Source: Dipteris shenzhenensis (taxonomy: Eukaryota > Polypodiophyta > Polypodiopsida > Gleicheniales). Taken from it: DNA of 64,000 nucleotides. The position numbers were made by a program, and so were the translations under genes. Under the pieces are notes generated by a model. That model saw only the letters and a list, made by a program, of their open reading frames with translations. It made no database searches and had not been told where the DNA came from. Below, one piece after another: positions 1-8,888 of the stretch (the stretch's first letter is position 1; every line of letters starts with the position of its first letter). The stretch lies in assembly GCA_047967505.1 (NCBI GenBank), contig CM106538.1, one strand, 5' to 3'.

Positions 1-2
1 AT

Positions 3-461
3 CTTCGCAGTCTTATGGTTCAGCTTGCATCAGTCAAGTCTCCCATCTCCGAAGATATTGCTATTGCTGTGCTTCTCAAAAGCTTACCTGACTCCTATGC
101 TACTCTTGTCACTACCTTCAAGTATCATAATAATCCTTCTCTTGAGGGAATCATCAATGCTCTCCAAGAGGAAGAAAGAACTCAACAACGCAAGGTAACT
201 GACACTGCATTTTTAGCAAAGAAAGGCAGTTCTAAGGTAAGAAAGCCTTGCACCCATTGTGGCAAGACTAATCATGTGGAGAAGGACTGTTTCAAGGCTC
301 ATCCATGCACCATTTGTGGCCGTGATAATCACCGGGAGAGGGACTGCTACTCCAAAACCTCTACATCAGCTCCTGCATCTACCTCAGCCCATGTTGCTGC
401 AACATCTCCATCAGCTGATCCTACTGTTCCTTCCTTACATGATGAAAAGTGGGCTTTCTGA
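3..461 (+). CDS. Ty1/copia-type gag protein, C-terminal part
   Basis: The frame is open from the first bases of the window, so the N-terminus lies upstream. It shows the copia gag (UBN2-like) pattern: a segment with LLKSLPDSY, then a helical stretch ending in LQEEERTQ. Two CCHC zinc knuckles follow, CTHCGKTNHVEKDC and CTICGRDNHRERDC, which in this family bind the element RNA during particle assembly. The tail is rich in Ser, Ala, Thr and Pro and ends in a normal stop. No protease, integrase or RT follows; after about 320 bp of noncoding DNA the element goes straight into a polypurine tract and LTR. This makes it a gag-only or internally deleted copia element. The family call is firm; its coding competence is unknown because the 5' part is missing. 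Confidence 0.75.
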   Translation, partial: LRSLMVQLASVKSPISEDIAIAVLLKSLPDSYATLVTTFKYHNNPSLEGIINALQEEERTQQRKVTDTAFLAKKGSSKVRKPCTHCGKTNHVEKDCFKAHPCTICGRDNHRERDCYSKTSTSAPASTSAHVAATSPSADPTVPSLHDEKWAF

Positions 462-783
462 TTACTTCTATGTTTTGTCTACCACCTTGACCACCGATGA
501 TGTAGGTCAAGGGGTTCTAGTGTCTTGGTCTTTCTATTTGTCTACAGTCAGTCTTCTGTCTATCTAGTCTTGTCTGTCTGTCTATTTGTCTATCAATCTG
601 ACTGTGTTTTAGATCCATCTTGTCCCTACCCTTGTGGACCCATATGAGGATATCACTTGAGGAGGGGTGTCTCAGGATTTTTTGTCTGTCATGTCTTCTA
701 TCTTGTCTCTCAGTCTATCAGTCTTTATGTCTGTCCTCTAGTCTTGTCTTTCTGTCTTACTCCTAGTGTCCACTTAAGGAGGG
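462..783 (+). other. noncoding 3' region of the copia element with polypurine tract
   Basis: No gene is visible. The sequence is rich in TCTGTC/TCTAGTC motifs that repeat imperfectly. It ends in the purine run AAGGAGGG (776-783) directly before TGTTGGAG, the expected arrangement of a plus-strand primer (PPT) abutting a 3' LTR. Confidence 0.55.
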
Positions 784-1068
784 TGTTGGAGATAAGTGCA
801 CACTAAGTGTACTATTTCCTAGTCTAAGTCTAAGTCTAGTCTTTATGTCTTGAGTGTGTGCCATGTGGCACTTCTACAATTATCCCATAAACACTCTTGC
901 ATTATGTCTTGTACTTTGGCCCATATATTCAATGGGTCACATCATTCTAATCAATCAGTCTAGCTTGTGTCTTGTCTACACTTTTCTCAAGGTATTTCTT
1001 GTCTTCTAGTCTTGTCATTTCATTTCCATTTCCAGTTTCTAGTTCTAGTTCTTTTTCATATTCCCACA
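784..1068 (+). repeat. copia 3' LTR (285 bp)
   Basis: The segment begins TGTTGGAGATAAG and ends TTCCCACA, giving the TG...CA ends and short inverted termini of copia LTRs. It lies immediately after a polypurine tract. It includes a short tandem run of AGTCTA units (about 820-842). The matching 5' LTR would be upstream of the window, so the right end is inferred from the TG/CA rule only. Confidence 0.6.
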
Positions 1069-1260
1069 CCTAGCAGCCAAGAGGGCTGCTGAGCTACGAT
1101 GGGCACAACAGCGCCAGTTCCATGACGGAGCATACAGCAGCAGGCGGGCTGTGAACAGCCCCGTGGGCTGTAAGCAGTCCCTTAGTGGCCCCCCACACAA
1201 TAGCATGAGGGCTCGAGCAATCCCGTGGAGCAGAGCGGGGACCTGTAGGTCCCGTGGAGC
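1069..1260. repeat. short segment dense in perfect hairpins
   Basis: Three perfect 7-bp hairpins lie within 190 bp: AGCAGCC/GGCTGCT (1072-1090), GGGCTGT/ACAGCCC (1146-1161) and GGGACCT/AGGTCCC (1238-1253). The string CCCGTGGAGCAGAG occurs twice (about 1222 and 1251). No coding frame is recognisable. It may be a fragment of an LTR, because other LTRs in this window show the same palindrome-rich style. Confidence 0.4.
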
Positions 1261-1620
1261 AGAGAGAAAGAAAGAAAGAAAGAAAGAAATTTTATTAGAG
1301 TCTTCGGAAGACCGCTGGGTCTATGAGACTGAAAGAAAACCTGATACAAATCATAGTAAGGGTGGAGCTACTGAAACGAGCATATCACCCGTGCTAAACC
1401 CTAAGTTTGATCATACATAATCAAATACATCTAGATGTAACAATGAAAAGAAAAGGATTGGAGCGGAGCGGAATTGTCCATATGTCATGTCGCCCTGGTT
1501 GGTGCATAGCCGGTGATGGGACGCTGGTGCTCGTCAAGGGGTGCCGTGCGTCTCGGTCTCCTAGACGAGGCTCGACACAAGACCAGAGCTGTTGTTACTC
1601 CCGTGGGACATATCCCGGGT

Positions 1621-2070
1621 CTAAACAATGACGAGAGGTCCCCTAGAGTGATCTGTCTCGTGTGTCGTGCTGCGGTCGTCAGGTCGGGGTCTGTCACGTC
1701 TGCGGCTAGAGACTGGACGATCAATGTCACTTAATGGGAAGAACTCTGTGATCCTGCTCTGAGAGGTGTCTGATGATGTGGCCAAGCCCCGTTGCCTGAG
1801 TAAGTACTCTCTGTTTCGGACCCCCTCGTGAATGAAGGCCGTGAGGCATCTCTGATCTGGGTAGGCGAGGAATTTGGAAAGGAGCCTGTAGCCGTCTTTG
1901 AAGAGGCAGTGGTAGCGAGCGTGGATCTCGTAGTACACTGGGCACCTAAAAATAAAATGCTCTTCCGACTCAACCTCTTGACAGTCGCACAATATGCATA
2001 AGCGATGCTCCTTAGGAATCCCCTCTGCTTTGCTGCTCTCTATGCAGAGGCGGTGTGATGATACCTGAAA
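1621..2070 (-). pseudogene. LINE ORF2 C-terminal zinc-finger region (relic)
   Basis: This continues the RT frame after an in-frame TAG at 2071-2073. It contains a C-x-C...H-x4-C finger (CDCQEVESEEHFIFRC) like the zf-RVT motif at the end of many LINE ORF2 proteins, thought to help bind target DNA or template RNA. In the LINE C copy the position of the stop is a glutamine codon, so the stop is probably a CAG to TAG change. The end is rich in Arg, Asp and Ser. Confidence 0.65.
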
Positions 2071-3579
2071 CTATCCGATGGAGATCCCTAGTGAGTGAGG
2101 CATATGAAGCTCAGTGTACCCCGGTGGTGTGATGAATCCCTCCTTCGAAATACGAAGACAGTAATCTCTGTAGAAACTCAGCTTCATTGGAAGCTCCCTC
2201 GGCTCCAACCAGGTCCTAAAGGTGTGTAGCTGCAGGAGATCCTGTTGAATGACCTGGTTGGTGTGTGGCCCAATCGGGATGGTGGGTGGGAGTACCAGAG
2301 GGGCATCTAAACTGTACGGAAAAGGAGGTATCCTATCGATTTGGAACCCTAGTCTCACAAACCATCTGTGAGTCTGTGCATACCAGCATAGCTTGTCTCC
2401 CTCTGCTGCCAACCTCATGGAGGAATCGAGAGCCAACTCTGGCAACCTCTGTCTCCCTGATGTGTAGTCTCCATATGATCTAACCCGGTGTAGATATGTG
2501 ATGGTCTGAAAGGCTACATCTAGTTGGAGTGGAGAAGCACCAAGCTCGGCCTGAATGATGTGGTGTGGTATAGATGGTTTTCCCCGGATCATTCGTGAGA
2601 GCATGAGGATTTGCAGGCGCTCCACCCGTGTCCACTCTATCTCTGACATGTCAGGCCCCCAACAAGGGCTGCATACATGAGCCAGTGAGGCGTATCCCTT
2701 GCTTAGTTTGGCCTGCATCGCTGGTGTCATTGTGAAGATCGGGCCGGAGAAGATGACCCCCAAGTAAGTGTATGAGGATACGATCTCAACTGGTGACCCA
2801 CCAAAAGTCAAAGTAAATTGCTTCCGTTGCATGTTTGCTCGAGAGGTGTTAAAGATCATGACCTTGGTCTTGCCAAGGTTGACCTCCAAATCATGGGATA
2901 AACAAAAAGCCTGCAGTGCATCCAGGTGTCGCTGGAGCCCCTCGGGTGTGGACGACAAGAGTGCCACATCATCTGCATAAAGAAGAATCTTGATGATGAT
3001 CGTGGCAAGTGAGCAACCGGTCCCTCCGAACGCCCCCATGAAAGTCTCAACCTCATCGATGTAGAGGCCAAACAGGGTCGATGATAAGGGACAACCCTGT
3101 TTGACCCCTATGGTACTGAAGATCTCATCTGTCCAGCCTGCGCCTGTCCAAACTCGGCCTGAGACTCTCTCATACAGTGCCATGACTACCCATATGATCT
3201 CCTTATCGAATCCTAGTGTCTGTAGGCTTGTGATGAGATGAGCTCGAGGTATTGTGTCAAAGGCTTTGCGGAAATTCAGAAAGCAACAATATACCCTCTC
3301 CTTCCGTGATCTGGCCTCCTCAATGACACTCATGAGTGTGAGTATGTGATCCATAGTTCCATGGTCTCGCCTGAAACTGGCCTGACCCTCTGCTCTGAGC
3401 CCTCTCATCTCTGCGAACAGGCTGACCGATGCATCCAATATAGTTGCATAGATCTTGGACATCACATGTCTAATCATGATAGTCCTATAGTTACTCGGGT
3501 CCATGGGATCCCTTGCCTTGTGGATGGGTGATGGTGTTGAGTGTCCAGGTGCGGGGGAAGCCAAGGCAAACAGCATCAT
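2071..3579 (-). pseudogene. LINE reverse transcriptase domain (ORF2 relic)
   Basis: A 502-codon open stretch carries the non-LTR RT motifs in order: SNYRTIMI, RRDHGTMDHI, FLNFRKAFDTIPR (motif A), VKQGCPLSSTLFGLYIDE (motif B) and LLYADDVALLS (motif C, YADD catalytic pair intact). The thumb region and a long linker follow. At its start the protein is out of frame with the upstream ORF2 part (3491-4129), and it ends at a premature TAG. It is part of a truncated LINE on the strand opposite to the host gene. Confidence 0.8.
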
Positions 3580-4129
3580 TGAATAGCTTTGCTAGGATCG
3601 GGGCTAACGTGTCGATCCCATATGTGATAAACTCAGCGCATAGCCCCTCGTGATCCTTAGCTTGGCCATTGTGCAGTTTCAATGTCGCGTCCTTAACTCC
3701 CCCTTTGGTGAACAACGTGCAAGTGGTGGGGCGAGGTGTGTGTATGAGATATAGAGTGGGCTGGTGTGGGACATCATAAAGATGGTGTGCATACGTGTGC
3801 CAGACTCTCGTGTCGGTGAGGGGTGATGGGGACCTACGCTCAAGGAGAGTTGCTGCTGTACAAGATGTGCAGCAGCTCCTTCTCATTTCGACAAAGAAAT
3901 GCCTGCTTCTTCCGACGTATGAGACGTCGGTACTTGCATACCGTGTTTGGTGTGTTCGGGAGGTGACATCTGGTTTCAAGTCAGAGTTGTCGGTGGTAAG
4001 CCTTGCACTCCGCATCGTACCAATTGTTGCAAGGTATAGAACCAAGAGGTGGTGGTCTAGTGGACCGTGTGGTGTGGGGAAAGATTTGGGAGAGAGAGAG
4101 GGAGAGAGATAGAGAGAGAGAGAGGACAC
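3491..4129 (-). pseudogene. LINE ORF2 region between endonuclease and RT (relic)
   Basis: The stretch matches the start of the LINE C RT frame at 57770-58674 segment by segment (SPSPLTDTRVW versus SPLTDPRVW; NGQAKDHEGL versus NGRAKDHDGL). Homology starts only at about 4085; the codons above that are translated GA/CT microsatellite, not gene. It ends in the wrong frame relative to the RT at about 3560, which marks a frameshift. Confidence 0.65.
4087..4125. repeat. GA/CT microsatellite
   Basis: Interrupted (GA)n run at the 5' boundary of the LINE-1 fragment. LINE C also begins next to a (GA/CT)n run. Confidence 0.9.
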
Positions 4130-4410
4130 TAGTTGCTTGTCATAATTGTTGGAAGGATGTAATAAATCTAAAAGTATTAGTGCAGAAATCCATATGAAAA
4201 TTTACAAAAACATAGCTCATATCACTATCATCCTCGCTTTAAGTAAAGGTCACATTCTTTTAAACAAATTTTCTATCCAATACTTTTTTCATGGCTTATA
4301 GCAGTCCACCCACAAAACTATTACTCTTCCTGTGCTACTATTACACAGAAAAACCTTTTTATCTTTAATTTGTAGAGGCTCCTAATAATTAAAGCTGATG
4401 GAAATGTGCA
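4126..4410 (+). other. upstream intron, 3' part, with splice acceptor
   Basis: AT-rich noncoding DNA. It ends in AAATGTGCAG (acceptor AG at 4409-4410) directly before the exon that starts at 4411. No other gene is seen. The LINE and copia fragments at 1-4090 probably sit in this same intron. Confidence 0.6.
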
Positions 4411-4830
4411 GGTAATACAAAAACAGAATCCAATTGTGCGGTTAAGGGTGAAGACTATGCTGTGATTGGTAAAATTGATTCAAACAACAAAACAGTACCA
4501 TATCCTGATAGCAAGCAAGTAGCAATTCTGCTTGCTTTGTGGGAAGCTTCTAGTCTTCTTGCTATCAGAAGTCATGATAATCCCTTGGTGAAAGCTGCTG
4601 GGATAGCACCATCAGAAGTGCCTCAGGCCCCCTACCTTACAAATTGCAAAGTTCATGTGGAAATCAACAGGAGACTTGATCGATGGGATGAAAATGGGAT
4701 GCAGCCTCAATGGACGCTTTGGAAAGGGCAGCGTTTCGGACTCAGGCTAAGCACAGTTGTTGATGGCTTCGATGGAGATGAGATGATTTGCAACAGAACT
4801 TGCACAATAGGATCCCCTTATCCTCCTTGG
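4411..4830 (+). CDS. host gene, internal exon 1 of the window (fucosyltransferase-like plant protein)
   Basis: Exon of 420 bp (140 codons, phase 0 at both ends), bounded by acceptor TGCAG at 4406-4410 and donor GTATGG at 4831. It begins GNTKTESNCAVKGEDYAVIG and has several Cys residues and sequons, including the NRT of MICNRTC near its end, consistent with a lumenal glycoprotein. It ends SPYPPW. It has no element hallmarks and joins in frame to the exons at 5084 and 43853. The protein resembles a plant family annotated as calcium-ion-binding or fucosyltransferase-like (the SUB1-like group). That family name is from memory and is tentative. The N-terminus of the protein must lie upstream of the window. 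Confidence 0.8.
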
Positions 4831-5083
4831 GTATGGAAGTTCAAACAAAAAAGTATAACTGTTTGGTCCATAATCTTTGCTTGATTAATCTGTGGTTTGA
4901 GATTGCTTGATGAGTATGTGTTCATAGTTTTGTAAACATAAATATTGATCCATCCTCTTTTCATTCTATGGTGATCCATTTATCTTGAGTTCGAGCATGT
5001 TCCTGAAAGTGAATGTGTATTTGTATACTGCAAATTTATCCACATGTATGAAAATGCATGTGTGCAATTTTGTACTGAATTAG
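4831..5083 (+). other. host gene intron (253 bp)
   Basis: Short AT-rich intron with donor GTATGG and acceptor TTAG before GTGGAAGG. It contains no element. Its ordinary size contrasts sharply with the following intron. Confidence 0.8.
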
Positions 5084-5333
5084 GTGGAAGGGGCTGATGA
5101 AGACAACTTACCAATGACCAGGAGAGCACAGCAAGATATTTGGCTGCATCAGCACCCTAGGAACTGTCAAGATCCAAATTTACGATTTCTTTTGGCTGAT
5201 TGGGAAACTGATCCAGGTTTTGGAATGGGGGCTCAAATTGTTTCTATGGCTGGCATGCTTGCGATTGCATTAAATGAGCAGAGGATCCTTGTAAGCAATC
5301 ATTTCAACAGAGCAGCTCATGAAGGCTGTTTAG
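5084..5333 (+). CDS. host gene, internal exon 2 of the window (sugar-nucleotide-binding-like motif)
   Basis: Exon of 250 bp starting in phase 0 (VEGADEDNLPMTRRAQQDIW) and ending in phase 1 at donor G|GTACGT (5334). It contains LLADWE, then GFGMGAQIVSMAGMLAIAL and RILVSNHFNRA. A glycine-rich turn with Gln, then a long helix, then a strand ending in a basic-hydrophobic RILV is the layout of the GDP-fucose-binding entry motif in fucosyltransferase-fold proteins (known family pattern). The match here is by eye. Read-through past the donor soon becomes noncoding. The G left at the splice site combines with GT of the exon at 43853 to make a glycine codon. Confidence 0.85.
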
Positions 5334-5420
5334 GTACGTTTGCGTTGCTGTCTGTACTTACAGAACTGAAAGTTTTATATCAACTTGCTATTGGTTAAAA
5401 CTCACTACTTTATATATTTC

Positions 5421-5865
5421 TCTAGGAGGTGCAGTAGGGGTGCCAGCCAGCCCTTTATAGAGGGCAGAGGGGGGTTGGTCCCCCTGCATATGAGTCGGCG
5501 AGGGTGAGCAGCTGGTCGGCTCCCCTTCTTGCAGACCGACCAGGGAGAGGCTGGGGCTATATATAGGCCCCCCTCGTTGTTTCACCATCTCTTGTGCAGC
5601 AGATCATCACACATTGCAGGGGCCTGGCAGAGGAGTAGAGCCAGCCCAGTCTTGCACTTGAGGAGCAGGGTAGTGGAGCATAACATCCACTCCCTTGTGC
5701 TCCCTTCCACTTGGTTGTTGAGCTGTGTGTTCCGAGCTCTCGAGCAGCTGGTTGTTGCCGTGGTTTTCCCCCAGTTGTAGCAGGGTTTTCTCCAGAGATC
5801 ACTTGCAGTTCTCTTGTGCCTTTTTCTCTCCTTTATCTCCTTCTCAGTGTGTGTGTGTGAGGCGT

Positions 5866-5899
<34 letters not shown>

Positions 5900-5924
5900 G
5901 TTCATTTCTGCTGCACTTCTCACA
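5421..5924 (+). repeat. copia 5' LTR, 5'-truncated
   Basis: Starts at TCTAGGAGGTGCAG and ends TTCTCACA before the primer site. It includes a TATA-like element held in a palindrome (GCCCT/AGGGC, 5450-5465), a second palindrome of G and C runs (5470-5484), TATATATAGG at about 5560, and a (CT)n run (5868-5895) near its end. The 3' LTR copy at 14816-15194 confirms it. Confidence 0.7.
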
Positions 5925-5937
5925 TGGTATTAGAGCC
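5925..5937 (+). promoter_or_regulatory. primer binding site, initiator tRNA-Met type
   Basis: TGGTATTAGAGCC directly after the LTR end. It differs by one base from TGGTATCAGAGCC, the complement of the plant initiator tRNA-Met 3' end. The gypsy elements here have the unmutated form. Confidence 0.7.
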
Positions 5938-6254
5938 ACAATTGGCTTGAGACCTGAGGGGTGGAGGGAATGTTGAGCCAACACACAGAGAGGAGGATTA
6001 GGGTGTTGTTTGGAGGTGTCTTTGAGGAGGAGCGTGTGCGAGGAGTGGACTGTTTGGGTGACCAGCGAAGGGTGACTTTGAAGGTTGTTTTCAGATCAGA
6101 GAGGAGGTGTTCCCGAGGGATGGAAATCGAGGTGTGAAGGTACATTGGGCTGTCAGCCCCTGCATCCTTGTCTTCAACCTTCTCCTATCTTCAACCCTCA
6201 GTTCCTTCCATCCATCCACCTTCTCTTTCAGTTCATCAGCCTCTTCACTCGGAC

Positions 6255-7031
6255 ATGGCGACTTTGTCCGAGATGGCAGAGAACAAGACTAGAATTCCAG
6301 CGTTGCCCAGGCTCCCAGTTGACCGGCAGTTGGATGGGCTCAATTACGGCATGTGGCGGGTGATGATGGAATCTGTGTTATAGTCATATGACATGGCAGA
6401 TTTCATCTTGATAGGTCTTGTTTGACCAGATCCCTTGGCAGAGGACCTTGGCATCTGGGCTTGGAAGGAGGCCAAGACTCTGTTCCAGCTGTGGGATTGT
6501 GTTACTGCTAGGGTAAGATCATTTATATTTCTTACTGTACTCCTTAGGTGATTACTCACGTGAAGCACATGATAGTGGCCAAAAGTATATGGGACATTTG
6601 GCGTCCATGTATAACCGAACCTCTTCCATCAAGAGGGTCTCACGGGAGGTCCAAATGAGGTTGTTGGTTCCCAAGAAGTCTTCATCGATGCGGGACCACA
6701 TCAACAAGCTATAGGAATCTAAGCAGCAGATCCTCTAGGCGGGGAAGCAGATTTCGTTAGAGGACATGGCCATTACTCTACTTTCCCAGTTATCCTCTCA
6801 GTATGGGGCCTTCTATTCATCCTTGGTAGGGTGAATGAGTTGACCTGGGGCGAATTGGTCCCCATGGTGCTTGACCAGGAGGAGCGCTTTGTCTATCGTA
6901 CCTATGATAGTCAGCGTGAGGCTGCAACAGCTGATCAGAAAGGCAGAAAGCAATTGATAGATAAGGAACAAAAAGCTCTCAAGACATCCCATACGTGTAA
7001 CCGATGTGGCCAGAAAGGTCATTATTGATGT
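6255..7031 (+). pseudogene. copia gag relic
   Basis: It starts ATG with MATLSEMAENKTRIPALPRL, followed by LDGLNYGMWRVMMES, the N-terminal copia gag pattern (L-x-G-x-NY-x-x-W). The frame is broken by stops at 6381, about 6424 and later, and by shifts. The 3' part (6831-7028) has a CNRCGQKGHY zinc knuckle cut by a TGA. It would have been the particle protein. The stretch 7032-7441 may be the start of the protease, but no motif is left. Confidence 0.6.
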
Positions 7032-7436
7032 CAGTGTCCCCAAAGGAAATGCAAAGGGGTTTAGTAACCAGGTGGCCAATAGTGTGACTGTTGCGACCAC
7101 GTATACTCCAATCTTCTAGTAGCACGAGGCAGGTGTTGCCAACATGCTTTCTAGACTCAGATGGAGGATTGCTTGCTTGTCTGTGGCTGTTGGACCTATC
7201 GATCACGTGCACCGAGCAGGGAGTTATTTATCAAGGCAAGCTTTGAGGCAAGACCTCGAGCCACAAGGAGTTGTTCGCGTTGACTCAGGTGGCAGTTTCT
7301 TACCAGTTTCTATTTTGTTTGGACGTTATGACCTGGCAGATCCAGAGTGGGGCTCCTATTGTTCTGCTGCAGCTATTGTCTAATGGTGCTGGAGATCCGG
7401 ATGGGTTAGTAGATTGCCAGTGTGGGAACCCATACA

Positions 7437-7441
7437 TAGTT
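7437..7441 (+). repeat. target-site duplication TAGTT (left)
   Basis: TAGTT precedes the 5' LTR and is repeated exactly at 14046-14050 after the 3' LTR. Confidence 0.85.
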
Positions 7442-7897
7442 TGTTATGCTCTAGCCGAGGTAGCATGACCTCGGAAGAATCAGTCGACATTTCCCTTAAA
7501 GGATCTATGTTTGTAATTATTTGTTTGCGCTTCATGTAAATGATCGGGAGGGAATTAATGTCAAGGTCCTAGGTGAGGGTTGATAGCACTAGACTAGGTG
7601 GATCTAAGGCTAAGGGTCTAATGCAAGAAATGTGCCTAGGGGCAATGGAAATCAAAGAATCCCAAGAGAGGGGTGAAATGTTGCATTAGTAAGGCCCTAT
7701 AAAGATGACATGTGGCATCTAGATCCATCTAGGGAGATGGGGCTTGTTGAAGCTAGAGAGAGAGGAGAAGGCACTGTGCACGTATGTTTAATTTGAATTT
7801 TCTCTGTCAGCTCTCAGGCTTCAGCAACGTTGGCTGGGTGGAAAGATATGGTGCTATTCCCGTGATTTGCAGTAGGAAGAAGAGAAGGTAGTTAACA
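7442..7897 (+). repeat. gypsy I 5' LTR (456 bp)
   Basis: TGTTATGCTC...GTTAACA with inverted ends TGTTA/TAACA. It has the same length as the gypsy III LTRs and a related start (TGTTATGCTC, then AGCCGAG and AGCATGACCTCGGA). Confidence 0.92.
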
Positions 7898-7899
7898 AT

Positions 7900-7911
7900 T
7901 GGTATCAGAGC
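7900..7911 (+). promoter_or_regulatory. gypsy I primer binding site (tRNA-iMet)
   Basis: TGGTATCAGAGC two bases after the LTR end. Confidence 0.9.
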
Positions 7912-8888
7912 TAGGGTAGAGGATGAGAGGGGATTTGTGATCTACGATGAAACGAATAGAGAAGCATAGGCTACTCGTGAACGACCTGCGACGGGGATTG
8001 GACGGGACGTGAAGAGAGAGTGAGCAGCTAACTCTCGCAGCGTAACTTGGTAGCGAACAGCATGGTGGCTGTTTCTGAGCCGTTGCTGGAGCGAGGGATT
8101 CCGTAAGGCAGGTTGACGTAGATAGGTGTTGTTGCCCGTGGTCTACGACGGAATGAAGGCTCGTATTGCGGGAGACTTTCAAAGTGATACGTGGATTGGG
8201 CGACGCACGGGATCTGGGGGGTGCTGGTGAAGATAGACGATAGGTTGACGAACTACCTATCTGGTTCGTCCAAGGCCACGCAGACAGCTCATGGGCTCGT
8301 GACCTCCACGCGATGGGCTGACCTGACGAACCACAGAGAAAGGACCGATTCATTTGGTAGACTGATGCAAGCAAGTGGCTCGTGAACGGGGAGGCCTGCA
8401 ATGCGACATGTGATCACTGGTATCTCCAAGGTGCAGATTGGCGTGACGCATGGTGGAGCGCTGCTCGAAAATAGAGCAAGTTTGGTTCACTTGGCAGGAG
8501 CGATCAACTAGGGAGCTTCCACCAACTCTGTGTTTTTTTTCCTGATTAGTTTCGTTGATGCTCCGCTTACATGAACAGGATCTCGTAAGTGATAAGTCTG
8601 CATGAAGGTTTGATGCTGTAGCAGGGACCGATTATGCTTGAGACTATGCCTGTGTGCTTCAGTCAGAGTTAGTTTGCAGGAATTTCCCTAGTATAGGGAA
8701 AAGCGCTATTTGGGTTATGCATGTGTCAAATGCTTGGTCAGTGTGCATGTGGGATTGCAGGTATTCCCTAGTATAGGACATTGTGTCAGAGTGTCAGTAC
8801 ATTGAATTGTGTCAGTTTGTAAATACAGTGTTCTAGCGGTGTTTATTAAAAAAAAAAAAAGGAAAAAGCCAAACACCCATTGATCTAA
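7912..8888 (+). other. gypsy I leader
   Basis: Untranslated leader of about 980 bp between the primer site and the gag ATG at 8889. It ends with an A-rich run (8849-8861) just upstream of gag, matching the T-rich runs above the gypsy III gag on the other strand. No gene is seen. Confidence 0.6.

Larger units (their letters stand above)
1262..4090 (-). mobile_element. LINE fragment, 5'-truncated, (TTTC)n-tailed family (LINE-1)
   Basis: On the minus strand the order is ORF2 pre-RT region, reverse transcriptase, C-terminal zinc-finger region, a 3' UTR, and a 3' end made of TTTC repeats (GAAA repeats at 1266-1289 on the plus strand). The 5' end stops just inside ORF2 beside a GA/CT microsatellite. 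It shares protein sequence and tail type with LINE C (49155-61320), so both belong to one family. Frameshifts and stops show that it is dead. No target-site duplication was recognised. Confidence 0.8.

Noticed and set aside
4126-5398. Host exons as independent short genes starting with GTG at 4462 or 5084
   Set aside because: Both open stretches are bounded by good splice sites and continue in frame into each other and into 43853; they are internal exons, not start sites.
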